A DNA stretch of 64,000 nucleotides from contig CANGME010000001.1 of NCBI GenBank assembly GCA_947455145.1, positions 248,001 through 312,000 of the forward strand, written 5' to 3'. The DNA comes from Comamonadaceae bacterium. GTDB taxonomy: Bacteria > Pseudomonadota > Gammaproteobacteria > Burkholderiales > Burkholderiaceae_C. The stretch's first letter is position 1. Each line of letters opens with the position of its first letter. The notes under the pieces are model-generated. The model made no database searches. It was not told the origin of the DNA and saw only the letters and a list, made by a program, of their open reading frames with translations. Made by a program: the position numbers and the translations under genes. Positions 36,702 through 45,846 of this stretch are shown here, piece by piece.

Positions 36702-39700
36702 CACTCATAAACAATCGCCGCCCGCCCCTGATCGGCCTGCGCCATCCACCCAGCCAGCGCCGCATCGGTCGGGAAAAACTTGGCGTCTTCGCCCAGTTGC
36801 AATTCGGCTGACGCTGACAAGCCAGACGCCTGACGCTGCAAGCTCAAACGCACACCCAAGCCCCGCAGCAGCTCACCCTGATCGGTCATCTCTTTGCGCG
36901 GTGGCGAGTCCGCAACTAGGCGCTTGACATCTGGTGCTTTGCTCATGGCGTCCGCTCCCACAGCCACGCGCAGGTACTTGCCAAAACGGCAACGTGCGGT
37001 GGGCAAGTCCCAGACTTGATTGACGGTGAGCTGCAAGCCACCCGAGAAGCGGTCGTTTTGCACCTTGCCCATGACGATGATGAACTCGTCGTCTTTGAAC
37101 AGATGCTTGTTGGCATTCATCAATTCCTCGGTCACCCGGGCGTCGATCACCATGGATTTGTCGTCCAGCTTAAACAGGCCCAGCTTGCCGCGCTGGCCGT
37201 TGATGACGCGAAAATCGGTGATGATGCCGGCCAGCAACTGCGGCTCGCGCGTGTCGATCAAATCATCGAGCTGACGCTTCACAAAGCGCCGCACCTCGGG
37301 CGCAACTTCATCAAACAAATGACCTGAGAGGTAAAAGCCTATGGCGGTTTTCTCAAACGTCAGGCGCTCTTTCACACCCCAGGGCAGGGCCTCCACCAAC
37401 TCAGGCTCTTGCGTGCTGGAGCCGTGATCGTCCTCACCACCCATGTCGAACAAACCGCCTTGGTTGGCGTTGGCCACGGCGGCGCTGGCAAAGTCAAAAG
37501 CACGATCGACCGAGGCGATCAGCGCCGCTCGGTTGAGCTGCAGGCCATCAAATGCACCTGCCTTGATGAGTGCTTCTACCGTGCGTTTATTGAGCTTGCT
37601 GCGGTCCACACGCACGCAAAAATCAAACAGACTGGTGAAGAGGCCGCCCTCTTCACGGGCTTTCACGATGGCATTGATCGCCTGTTCGCCCGTGCCCTTG
37701 ACGGCGCCCAAGCCGTAGCGGATGACGGTGTCAGACACCGGCTCGAACCGGTGCGAGCCTCGGTTCACGTCGGGCGGGTCGAAGGTCAAGCCCATCTTCA
37801 GCCCGTCTTCAAACAAGACTCTGAGCTTGTCGGTGTCACCCATCTCCACCGTCATGTTGGCGCAGAAAAACTCAGCCGTGTAGTGCACCTTGAGCCAAGC
37901 CGTGTGGTAGGCCAAGAGCGAGTAAGCAGCGGCGTGCGACTTGTTAAAGCCGTAGCCCGCAAACTTTTCCATCAGGTCAAAAACTTCGTCGGCTTTTTGT
38001 TCGTTGATGTCGTTTTTGGCCGCCCCGTCGCGAAAGATTTGGCGGTGCTTGGCCATCTCGTCCGCGTCTTTTTTACCCATGGCACGACGCAGCATGTCGG
38101 CACCACCGAGCGAGTAGCCGCCCAATATCTGCGCGGTCTGCATCACCTGCTCTTGGTACACCATGATGCCGTAGGTCTCACTCAGCATCTCGGCCACCAG
38201 GGGGTGGGGGTACTCAATTTCTTCCCGCCCGTGCTTGCGCGCCACAAAACTCGGGATCAGGTCCATCGGGCCGGGGCGGTACAAGGCATTCAGCGCAATC
38301 AGGTCTTCTAGGCGGGTGGGCTTGGCGTCTTTGAGCATGCCCTGCATGCCGCGGCTTTCAAACTGGAACACGGCCTCGGTCTTGCCGTCTTGAAAAAGCT
38401 TGTAGGTGGGGCCGTCTTTGAGCGGGATGTTCTCAAACGCAAAGTTCTCTTGCCCCCGGTGCCGCTTGACGATGAAGTCTTTGGCAATCTCCAAAATGGT
38501 GAGAGTGGCCAAGCCCAAGAAGTCGAACTTCACCAAGCCAATCGCCTCCACATCGTTTTTGTCAAACTGGCTCACGGCCGAGTCGCTACCGGGCTGCTGG
38601 TAGAGCGGGCAAAAGTCGGTCAACTTGCCCGGCGCAATCAACACGCCACCGGCGTGCATGCCCACGTTGCGCGTCATGCCCTCCAAGCGGCGGGCCAGCT
38701 CCAGCAGAGTTTTGACGTCTTCTTCATTGCTTTCACGCTCGGCCAGAATGGGCTCCGCCTCGGTGGCGTACACCAGCTTGTCGTCCTTCTTTTTGCCGGG
38801 TGGGGGCAGCTGCAGCGTGACGGCCACGCCGGGCTTGTTGGGGATGAGCTTGCTGATGCCGTCGCAAAAGGTGTAGCTCATGTCCAGCACGCGGCCCACG
38901 TCGCGGATGGCGGCGCGCGCGGCCATGGTGCCGAAGGTGACGATCTGGCTCACCGCCTCTTTGCCGTACTTGTCCTTCACATAGTCGATGACCCGATCAC
39001 GATTCGCTTGACAAAAGTCGATATCGAAGTCGGGCATGGACACCCGCTCGGGGTTCAAAAATCGCTCGAACAGCAGGTTGTATTCCAGCGGATCCAAGTC
39101 CGTGATTTTGAGCGAGTACGCCACCAGCGAGCCCGCACCGGAGCCCCGCCCCGGCCCCACCGGGCAGCCGTTGTTTTTGGCCCAGTTGATGAAGTCGCCC
39201 ACGATCAAAAAGTAGCCTGGGAAGCCCATCTTCAGGATAGTGCCGATTTCAAACTCCAGCCGCTCAACATAGCGTGCGCGCTGCGCTTCACGCAGCGCCT
39301 CATCCGGGTAGAGGTGAACCAGTCGCTCCTTCAGCCCCTCATGCGAGGCGTAGCGAAAGTAATCTTCCGGCGACATGCGCTGGCCGTTGACCTCGGGCGT
39401 GGGGAAGTTGGGCAACTGCGGCTTGCCCAGCACCAGCGTCAGGTTGCAGCGCTTGGCGATTTCCAGCGTGTTGGCGATGGCTGAGGGCACATCAGCAAAC
39501 AGAGCCTGCATTTGCGCTGCACTCTTGAAATACTGCTCACGCGTGAACTTGCGCACACGGCGTTGGTTACCCAGGATTTCGCCCTCGGCAATGCACACGC
39601 GCGCCTCATGCGCCTCGTAGTCGTCTTCCTCTGTGAACTGCAAAGGATGAGTGGCCACCACCGGCAGCATCATGCGCGCGGCCAGTTGCACGGCGGCGAC

Positions 39701-40237
39701 CACATGGGTTTCATCGTCAGCGCGCCCGGCCCGTTGCAACTCGATGTAGAAACGGTGCGTGAAGATCGACGCCAATTGCAGCGCCAACTCATGCGCGCGT
39801 GACGTGTCGCCTTGCACCAGCGCCTGCCCCACCGGCCCGGCCTGCGCGCCACTGAGCAGAATCAGCCCCTCATTCAATTCTTTGAGCCAGGCCAGCTTGA
39901 CGCTGGCCTGCGCCTTGCCCGCGTTTTGCGTCCAGGCCCGCGCCAGCAGCTCGGACAAATTCAAATAGCCCTGCGTGTTTTGCACCAGCAACACCACGCG
40001 GGAGATGGCGCTGACATCTGAGCCCAGGCCTTCTAGAAAAATTTCTGCGCCGATGAGCGGCTTGACCCCTTTTTTGCGCGCTTCTTTGTAGAACTTGATA
40101 GTGCCAAAGAGGTTGCTCAGGTCGGTGATGGCCAGCGCAGGCTGGGCGTCTTTGGCAGCGGCTTTGACGATGTCGTCAATGCGGTTAGTCCCGTCAACGA
40201 CGGAAAATTCGGTGTGCAGGCGGAGGTGGACAAACAT
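36701..40237 (-). CDS. dnaE: DNA polymerase III subunit alpha
   Basis: Replicative polymerase, 1178 residues from the start at MFVHLRLHTEFSVVDG. The frame is open a little further upstream without support. An N-terminal PHP domain is followed by the palm with PDFDIDFCQANRDRVIDYV, whose aspartates bind catalytic metals. The finger segment GYGFNKSHAAAYSLLAYHTAWLK and the OB domain region (GKVQNDRFSGGLQLTVNQVWDL) follow. It is a DnaE1-type enzyme. The neighbours do not suggest an operon; tolA is convergent. Confidence 0.97.
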   Translation of the reverse strand: MFVHLRLHTEFSVVDGTNRIDDIVKAAAKDAQPALAITDLSNLFGTIKFYKEARKKGVKPLIGAEIFLEGLGSDVSAISRVVLLVQNTQGYLNLSELLARAWTQNAGKAQASVKLAWLKELNEGLILLSGAQAGPVGQALVQGDTSRAHELALQLASIFTHRFYIELQRAGRADDETHVVAAVQLAARMMLPVVATHPLQFTEEDDYEAHEARVCIAEGEILGNQRRVRKFTREQYFKSAAQMQALFADVPSAIANTLEIAKRCNLTLVLGKPQLPNFPTPEVNGQRMSPEDYFRYASHEGLKERLVHLYPDEALREAQRARYVERLEFEIGTILKMGFPGYFLIVGDFINWAKNNGCPVGPGRGSGAGSLVAYSLKITDLDPLEYNLLFERFLNPERVSMPDFDIDFCQANRDRVIDYVKDKYGKEAVSQIVTFGTMAARAAIRDVGRVLDMSYTFCDGISKLIPNKPGVAVTLQLPPPGKKKDDKLVYATEAEPILAERESNEEDVKTLLELARRLEGMTRNVGMHAGGVLIAPGKLTDFCPLYQQPGSDSAVSQFDKNDVEAIGLVKFDFLGLATLTILEIAKDFIVKRHRGQENFAFENIPLKDGPTYKLFQDGKTEAVFQFESRGMQGMLKDAKPTRLEDLIALNALYRPGPMDLIPSFVARKHGREEIEYPHPLVAEMLSETYGIMVYQEQVMQTAQILGGYSLGGADMLRRAMGKKDADEMAKHRQIFRDGAAKNDINEQKADEVFDLMEKFAGYGFNKSHAAAYSLLAYHTAWLKVHYTAEFFCANMTVEMGDTDKLRVLFEDGLKMGLTFDPPDVNRGSHRFEPVSDTVIRYGLGAVKGTGEQAINAIVKAREEGGLFTSLFDFCVRVDRSKLNKRTVEALIKAGAFDGLQLNRAALIASVDRAFDFASAAVANANQGGLFDMGGEDDHGSSTQEPELVEALPWGVKERLTFEKTAIGFYLSGHLFDEVAPEVRRFVKRQLDDLIDTREPQLLAGIITDFRVINGQRGKLGLFKLDDKSMVIDARVTEELMNANKHLFKDDEFIIVMGKVQNDRFSGGLQLTVNQVWDLPTARCRFGKYLRVAVGADAMSKAPDVKRLVADSPPRKEMTDQGELLRGLGVRLSLQRQASGLSASAELQLGEDAKFFPTDAALAGWMAQADQGRAAIVYE

Positions 40238-40432
40238 AGAGGACTCTTCACAGGACGAAACACAGCGTGGCGCGACACAACTCTGCCATAACAATAAAAA
40301 TAACGGCTTTTCGTTGATCGTAGCGCGTTACGCATACCCCTTTGGACGGCAGACTCATTTGACCAATCACTGCTGCGAACGCAGGGGTAGCGAGGCGGCA
40401 GAAGCGGCAAAGGCGCTGGACCTGCTGATCCA

Positions 40433-41128
40433 TCAGTCTTTCAGGACATGCAAAACGTCTGAACGGAACTCGCGACTGTAAAGAATCCCCACCACCAAAG
40501 TGGCGGCCACGGCAAACGCCAACGGCGAAAAAAACCAGCCCAGTGCGGCGAACGAAAAATAATAGGCACGCAGGCCATCGTTAAAGCTTTCTGCCGCCAG
40601 CCCCAGCATGTCCGCGGCACGTCCGGCAAACACCTGGCGGTCGAAATGACCGTTTTCGAATTCAGCAGGAGACGGCAAGGCACCGATCACGATGGAGGCA
40701 AACGTGTATTGCCGCATCGACCATGTGAAGCGAAAAAACGCGAACACAAAAATGCCCACCATGACGAGGATTTTTGTCTCAAAGACCAGCATGGGCGTGG
40801 CTTGTGCAAAGGGAATCTCGCGCACCAGTTCGGCGGCCTTGTCGGTCGTACCCAGCAGGGCAAACAGGCCACCAATCACCAAAATGGACGTGGAGGCAAA
40901 GAATGCAGGGCTACCCGACAGGCTTTGGGTGATGATGCCGTCGAGCATGCGCGGATCGCGCTCGATAGTCTGCCGCATCCATAAATGCCGGTAGCGGTTG
41001 GTGGTGGCCAGAATGGAGGGGCGGCGCAGGCCCCAGGTTTTTGCGAACCAGGCATAGCCCACCCACGCGCCGATGAACCAAGCCAGGGCGATCCAGTCGG
41101 ACCAGGGCAGCAGGGCAAGGACTTTCAT
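40433..41128 (-). CDS. DUF599 family membrane protein
   Basis: 231-residue inner-membrane protein of unknown function with about four to five hydrophobic segments (WIALAWFIGAWVGYAWF near the N-terminus, STSILVIGGLFALL, ILVMVGIFVFAFFRFTW, FFSPLAFAVAATLVVGILY). The DUF599 signature NRYRHLWMRQTIERDPRMLDG is present. It overlaps the upstream pirin gene by four bases. Confidence 0.85.
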   Translation of the reverse strand: MKVLALLPWSDWIALAWFIGAWVGYAWFAKTWGLRRPSILATTNRYRHLWMRQTIERDPRMLDGIITQSLSGSPAFFASTSILVIGGLFALLGTTDKAAELVREIPFAQATPMLVFETKILVMVGIFVFAFFRFTWSMRQYTFASIVIGALPSPAEFENGHFDRQVFAGRAADMLGLAAESFNDGLRAYYFSFAALGWFFSPLAFAVAATLVVGILYSREFRSDVLHVLKD

Positions 41129-41826
41129 GGCGTCAGATCAAAAACCAGTACCTCGGCGTCCTTGCCACCCTTGATCGCGAGCTGGCTCTCGCCGTCAATC
41201 AGCAGCGCGTCGCCGGTGTCGAGGTGCTGGCCGTTGACCTCAATCTCACCGCGCACCAGATGCACATAGGCCTTGCGCGCGGGGTTCAGAGACAAAGTAG
41301 CGTGCTCGGCACCATCAAACAGCCCAGCGTACAGGCGCGCATCGGCATGCAAGGTGACCGAACCCTGCGCCCCGTCGGGCGAAGCCACCAAACGCAATGC
41401 GCCGCGTTTTTCAGGCGTCTCAAACGTCTTTTGCTCGTAGCTGGCGGGGATGCCGGTGACGTTGGGCAGGATCCAGATTTGAAAGAAATGCGTGGTGTCG
41501 TTGGGTGCGTGGTTGAACTCGCTGTGCATCACGCCATTGCCCGCGCTCATGCGCTGCACGTCACCGGGCGGGATGGCGCGGCCATTGCCCATGTTGTCTT
41601 TGTGCGCCAGCTCACCCGAGAGCACATAGCTGATGATTTCCATGTCGCGGTGGCCGTGCGTACCAAAGCCGGTGCCGGGGGCGATGCGGTCTTCGTTGAT
41701 GACGCGCAGATTGCCCCAACCCATGTGTGCAGCGTCGTGATAACCCGCAAACGAGAAGCTGTGAAACGACTTGAGCCAGCCGTGATCGCCTTGGCCACGG
41801 TCTTGAGATTTGCGAAGTGTGAGCAT
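41125..41826 (-). CDS. Pirin family protein (cupin)
   Basis: Bicupin metal-binding protein. The metal ligands are in FGTHGHRDMEIISYVLSGELAHKD (His residues) and GVMHSEFNH (His/Glu), as in YhhW-type quercetinases. 233 residues, full length. Possible roles are quercetin 2,3-dioxygenase activity or redox sensing; the family does not settle which. It is coupled to the DUF599 gene and divergent from the FAD oxidoreductase. Confidence 0.9.
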   Translation of the reverse strand: MLTLRKSQDRGQGDHGWLKSFHSFSFAGYHDAAHMGWGNLRVINEDRIAPGTGFGTHGHRDMEIISYVLSGELAHKDNMGNGRAIPPGDVQRMSAGNGVMHSEFNHAPNDTTHFFQIWILPNVTGIPASYEQKTFETPEKRGALRLVASPDGAQGSVTLHADARLYAGLFDGAEHATLSLNPARKAYVHLVRGEIEVNGQHLDTGDALLIDGESQLAIKGGKDAEVLVFDLTP

Positions 41827-41977
41827 GGTGTTTTTTCCTTTATTTTTCGAACTTTAAACCGTCAACAAATTTTCGCACGGCATAGGCGTGTAAAGTGCAA
41901 GCAACAAAGCAATGAATCAGCGCAAGTCGCCACCGGCACAAACCTGCTCTGATTTCTATTCAATAGGAGACTCCGAA

Positions 41978-43021
41978 ATGACCGTTCCCCGAAACATAGC
42001 CGTCATTGGCGCTGGCATGGCCGGCATCGCCTGCGCACGCACCCTGGTGCAAGCGGGCCACCGCGTGACCGTGTTTGAGCGCAGCGCCACGGCGGGCGGG
42101 CGCATGGCCACCCGCTTGACCGAGTTCGGCGGCTTTGACCACGGCGCGCAGTACTTCACCGTGCGTGACCCTCGTTTTGCACAGGCCCTGGCCACCGTGC
42201 CCGGCCAATGCCGACCCTGGAGCGCTAACACGGTGCAGGTGCTCGATGCCTTGGGCCACGTCGTTGCGGCGGCTCGCCCCAGCCGTGAATCGCATTGGGT
42301 GCCTACACCGGGCATGAATGCACTGGTCAGCCGCTGGGCACTGCCTCTAATGGATGCGCACCAGGTGGAGATGGACACCCGCATCACACACATTGAGCCC
42401 GACGCCCTGAACCCCCAACGCTGGCAGCTGCGCAGTGAAGGCCCGCAGGACGCGCGTCGCGTGTTCTCAGGCTTTGACACCGTCTTGCTGGCCATGCCCG
42501 CCGCGCAGGCCCACGCCTTGCTGCAATCGTCCAGCGTGGCGCTACCTATGGCGCGACAAATCGACAAGGTTGATGTCAAACCCTGTTGGACGCTGATGCT
42601 GGCCTTCCCGCAAGCCATGCAGCCCGGATTAACGACCCTGGGGCCGCAATGGAACGCTGCTCGCAGCACCCATCACCGCATTGCTTGGCTGGCGCGCGAG
42701 TCGTCCAAGCCCAAGCGCGGGCCCATCGAGCGCTGGACGGTACAGGCCAGCGCTGCTTGGTCTGAGGAGCACTTGAACGACGACGCGGATCGCGTGCAAG
42801 CCAAGCTGCTCAAAGCATTCTCCGAAGTCACCGGCATCCGCGCCCAACCTTCATTTGCCACCGCTCACCTGTGGCGCTACGCCCAAACTTCTCGCCCTCT
42901 GGGCAGCAGCCACCTGTGGGATGCCAAAAACAACATTGGCGCCTGTGGAGATTGGTGCATTGGGCATCGGGTGGAAGACGCGTTCATCTCTGGGCTGGAG
43001 CTGGCGCTAACCGTGGTGTGA
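41978..43021 (+). CDS. NAD(P)/FAD-dependent oxidoreductase (renalase-like)
   Basis: 347-residue flavoprotein. The Rossmann FAD motif IAVIGAGMAGIACARTLVQ is at the very start. GGRMATR and FDHGAQYFTVRDPRF follow, which is the amine oxidase/renalase-like signature. A C-terminal GACGDWC..RVEDAFISG FAD contact is present. The substrate is unknown. ATG 41978 is chosen because GGAGACTCCGAA precedes it. Confidence 0.87.
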   Translation: MTVPRNIAVIGAGMAGIACARTLVQAGHRVTVFERSATAGGRMATRLTEFGGFDHGAQYFTVRDPRFAQALATVPGQCRPWSANTVQVLDALGHVVAAARPSRESHWVPTPGMNALVSRWALPLMDAHQVEMDTRITHIEPDALNPQRWQLRSEGPQDARRVFSGFDTVLLAMPAAQAHALLQSSSVALPMARQIDKVDVKPCWTLMLAFPQAMQPGLTTLGPQWNAARSTHHRIAWLARESSKPKRGPIERWTVQASAAWSEEHLNDDADRVQAKLLKAFSEVTGIRAQPSFATAHLWRYAQTSRPLGSSHLWDAKNNIGACGDWCIGHRVEDAFISGLELALTVV

Positions 43022-43058
43022 TATAGCCCCCACGGTCGCCCATTGCATGTGGCTCCCT

Positions 43059-43106
43059 GCCCCCCGAGGGGGCCGCATTTTGCCTTGGGGCGGCCCTACG
43101 GCAAAA
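43059..43106. repeat. Two hairpins between the FAD oxidoreductase and gluQ
   Basis: GCCCCC-CGA-GGGGGC (43059-43073) and TTTTGCC (43078-43084) paired with GGCAAAA (43100-43106) follow each other directly, ending eight bases before the gluQ start. The sequence style resembles GC-rich intergenic repeats of Comamonadaceae. It may end transcription of the upstream gene or sit in the gluQ leader. Confidence 0.5.
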
Positions 43107-43114
43107 CATCAGCC

Positions 43115-44050
43115 ATGCCAAGCTCATACACAGGTCGATTCGCCCCCTCTCCCACGGGCCCGCTGCACGCGGGTTCGTTGGTAGCCGCACTCGCTAGCTG
43201 GCTCGATGCCCGTGCGCACCAAGGCCGCTGGCTGGTGCGCATCGAAGACGTGGACACGCCGCGTTGTGTTCCCGGTGGAGACCAGCTCATCTTGCAACAG
43301 CTAATGAACTGCGGCCTTACCCCTGACGAGTCGCCGGTGTGGCAATCACAACGCACACCCCTATACCAAGCCGCCTTGGACGATTTGACTGCACGTGGCC
43401 TGGCCTACCCCTGTGCCTGCACCCGCTCCCAGATTCAAGCCGAGCTAGAACGCCAAGGACACGCGCACAACCGCAACGGCGAATTAATCTACCCCGGCAC
43501 CTGCCGCAACGGCTTGCGTGGTCAACCCGCGCGTGCGTGGCGGTTTTTGACGCAAGTGATCCCCACCACCGCCCACCCTGAGCCTGTCGAAGGGCGCACT
43601 GAAAGCACGGTGCACTGGGACGATCTCCACCTCGGCCCTCAATCCCAAGACGTGGAGAAGGCGGTCGGTGACTTCGTGCTCCAACGCGCCGACGGCCTCT
43701 TCGCCTACCAGCTTGCCGTGGTGGTGGACGACGCGGCGCAAGGCATCAGCCACATCGTGCGCGGTCAAGACCTAGCCGATAACACAGCGCGCCAAATTTT
43801 GCTGCAACGGGCCTTGGGCCTGACCAGCCCACAGTACCTGCACACACCGCTGGTACTCGGGGAGAACGGCGAAAAACTCAGCAAGCAAAACGGCGCACAG
43901 GCTCTGGACACCCGCGACCCGCTCCATGCCTTGAACGCTGCCGCACCCGTGCTGGGCTTGCGCGTGCACGCCACCTCGCTGAGCGACTGGCTGGTGCAGG
44001 CAACGGCGCAGTGGGCCAAGCTGCGAACGCCCCACGGGGCAGGCCTTTAA
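43115..44050 (+). CDS. gluQ: Glutamyl-Q tRNA(Asp) synthetase
   Basis: Attaches glutamate to queuosine in tRNA-Asp; a paralogue of glutamyl-tRNA synthetase lacking the anticodon-binding domain. 311 residues. It has [19 protein letters not shown] (HIGH-like), zinc-type cysteines [10 protein letters not shown] and YPGTCR, and KLSKQNGAQ (KMSKS-like). Around residues 153-160 the stretch AHPEPVEGR is encoded by a short dispersed repeat. It looks like an in-frame insertion before the conserved [11 protein letters not shown] segment. Confidence 0.93.
   Translation: MPSSYTGRFAPSPTGPLHAGSLVAALASWLDARAHQGRWLVRIEDVDTPRCVPGGDQLILQQLMNCGLTPDESPVWQSQRTPLYQAALDDLTARGLAYPCACTRSQIQAELERQGHAHNRNGELIYPGTCRNGLRGQPARAWRFLTQVIPTTAHPEPVEGRTESTVHWDDLHLGPQSQDVEKAVGDFVLQRADGLFAYQLAVVVDDAAQGISHIVRGQDLADNTARQILLQRALGLTSPQYLHTPLVLGENGEKLSKQNGAQALDTRDPLHALNAAAPVLGLRVHATSLSDWLVQATAQWAKLRTPHGAGL
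43576..43594. repeat. Short dispersed repeat inside gluQ
   Basis: CCCTGAGCCTGTCGAAGGG, read as PEPVEG in the gluQ frame. The core GCCTGTCGAAGG recurs at the ybgC start (34201-34219), and a degenerate form follows glyA (17441-17465). I recognise this element from memory as a common short repeat in betaproteobacterial and other proteobacterial genomes. Confidence 0.6.
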
Positions 44051-44059
44051 AATCAGCGT

Positions 44060-44848
44060 GTGACTGAATCAATCCCCCACCCCACAGCGCCCGCCATACA
44101 GCCCGCCACATCGTCTGCAACGCCAGCCGATGCCGCGCCCCCCATCAAGGACCGCCGCCGCCTGCCGCCACCCGGCGTCGAATTCCCCAAGACCATCAAA
44201 AGCTATGTGCGCCGCGCAGGCCGCACCACCACCGGCCAGGCCAAAGCGTTTGAGGAACAGGGGCCAAAATTTCTACTCCCCTACGCCGAATCCGCCATTG
44301 ATTTAACAGCCGCATTCGGTCGGTCAAGCACCACTGTTCTCGAAATTGGCTTCGGCATGGGAGAAGCCACAGCGCATATTGCCGCGCTTTTGCCTGAGAA
44401 GAATTTCTTGTGCTGTGAGGTCCATGAGCCCGGCGTAGGTGCGCTGCTCAAACGCATTGGTGAGCAAGACCTGCACAACATCCGCATCTTGGCGCACGAC
44501 GCAGTGGAGGTCATTGACCAAATGCTCCCCCTGCAAAGCTTGGACGGCATCCACGTCTTCTTCCCCGACCCCTGGCACAAGCTCAAGCACAACAAGCGCC
44601 GTTTGCTTCAACCCATGCTGGTGGCCAAACTGGCCGCACGCTTGAAGCCCGGTGGCTACCTGCACTGCGCGACAGACTGGGAGCCCTATGCCCAGCAAAT
44701 GCTGGAGGTGCTGGGTGCTGAGCCGCTGCTGAAAAACACTGCGCCAGACTACGCTCCCAAGCCCGCCTACCGCCCACTCACCAAATTTGAGAACCGGGGC
44801 TTAAAGCTGGGCCACGGCGTGTGGGATCTAGTGTTTGAGCGGGTCTAG
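44060..44848 (+). CDS. trmB: tRNA (guanine-N7-)-methyltransferase
   Basis: Methylates G46 of tRNAs using S-adenosylmethionine. The start is GTG 44060. A Pro/Ala-rich extension of about 40 residues precedes the conserved [16 protein letters not shown]. The SAM site is [14 protein letters not shown], followed by [10 protein letters not shown] and [20 protein letters not shown]. 262 residues. Confidence 0.95.
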   Translation: MTESIPHPTAPAIQPATSSATPADAAPPIKDRRRLPPPGVEFPKTIKSYVRRAGRTTTGQAKAFEEQGPKFLLPYAESAIDLTAAFGRSSTTVLEIGFGMGEATAHIAALLPEKNFLCCEVHEPGVGALLKRIGEQDLHNIRILAHDAVEVIDQMLPLQSLDGIHVFFPDPWHKLKHNKRRLLQPMLVAKLAARLKPGGYLHCATDWEPYAQQMLEVLGAEPLLKNTAPDYAPKPAYRPLTKFENRGLKLGHGVWDLVFERV

Positions 44849-44865
44849 CCTGCGCTGGTGAGGTC

Positions 44866-45828
44866 ATGACCCGCCCGCCGCACCGCTACCAGCCCCCCAA
44901 GCGAGACGGCGTCAGCGCCAGTTGCGTCGCCCTGCCCATGGCGGGCACAAACCCCTGGCCAACCCTGCTGGACTTTTTAGCCCAGCGCCTACCCTACGTC
45001 AGCCGCGACGACTGGCACACCCGCATGAGCCAAGGCGCGGTGCTCGACGAGCAAGGCCAGCCCCTGCGGGCCGATGCGCCCTACCCACCCCAACCCCGCA
45101 ACGCACAACACCGCCGCGTGTACTACTACCGCGCGTTGACGCACGAGCAGCCCATCCCGTTTGAGGCGCATGTGCTGTTCCAAGATGAGCATTTGGTGGT
45201 GGCCGACAAGCCGCATTTTTTGCCCGTCACCCCCAGTGGGCATTACCTGCAAGAAACACTGCTGTTGCGCCTGCAGCGCCAGCTTGGCATTGAAAACCTG
45301 AGCCCCCTGCACCGCATTGACCGCGAGACCGCAGGCCTGGTGCTGTTCAGCGTGCGCCCGCAAGACAGGGGGGCTTACGCGGCCTTATTCAGAGCCAAAG
45401 CAGTCACCAAACACTACGAGGCCATTGCCCCCTGGCGTTCCGACCTATCTTTGCCCCACACCCACCTCAGCCGCATGGAGCGGGGCAACCCGTTCTTCCG
45501 ACAGCACGAGGTGCCGGGTGAGCCCAATAGCGAGACGTGCATTGAGTTGATGGAGCGTCTTAATAGTCACGATGAACAATCACGAGAGTTGGCCCGATAC
45601 CGCCTCACCCCCGTCACCGGCAAGACGCACCAATTGCGCGTGCACATGAATTCGTTAGGCCTACCGATTGAAGGCGACCTGTTCTACCCCAACGTCATTC
45701 ACGGGCCAGGAGCCGCCCAGGAAGACTTCGCCAAACCCCTCCAACTGCTGGCGAAAACGGTGGGATTTATCGACCCGGTTTCGGGGCTAATCCGAAGCTT
45801 TGAAAGCCAACGAAAATTAGACGCCTGA
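44866..45828 (+). CDS. RluA-family pseudouridine synthase
   Basis: 320-residue enzyme that converts uridine to pseudouridine in RNA. The catalytic aspartate is in LHRIDRETAGLVLFS. VADKPHFLPVTPSG and GKTHQLRVHMNSLGLPIEGD are also diagnostic. An N-terminal part resembles a degenerate S4-like region (FLAQRLPYVSRDDWHTRMSQGAVLDEQG). The rRNA or tRNA target cannot be told. It lies 17 bases after trmB. Confidence 0.9.
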   Translation: MTRPPHRYQPPKRDGVSASCVALPMAGTNPWPTLLDFLAQRLPYVSRDDWHTRMSQGAVLDEQGQPLRADAPYPPQPRNAQHRRVYYYRALTHEQPIPFEAHVLFQDEHLVVADKPHFLPVTPSGHYLQETLLLRLQRQLGIENLSPLHRIDRETAGLVLFSVRPQDRGAYAALFRAKAVTKHYEAIAPWRSDLSLPHTHLSRMERGNPFFRQHEVPGEPNSETCIELMERLNSHDEQSRELARYRLTPVTGKTHQLRVHMNSLGLPIEGDLFYPNVIHGPGAAQEDFAKPLQLLAKTVGFIDPVSGLIRSFESQRKLDA

Positions 45829-45846
45829 CGAGTTGCAGGCGGAAAG

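Noticed and set aside
38390-39484. Long plus-strand open frame opposite dnaE
   Set aside because: Wholly inside dnaE on the other strand, His/Val/Gln-rich shadow composition, no family resemblance.
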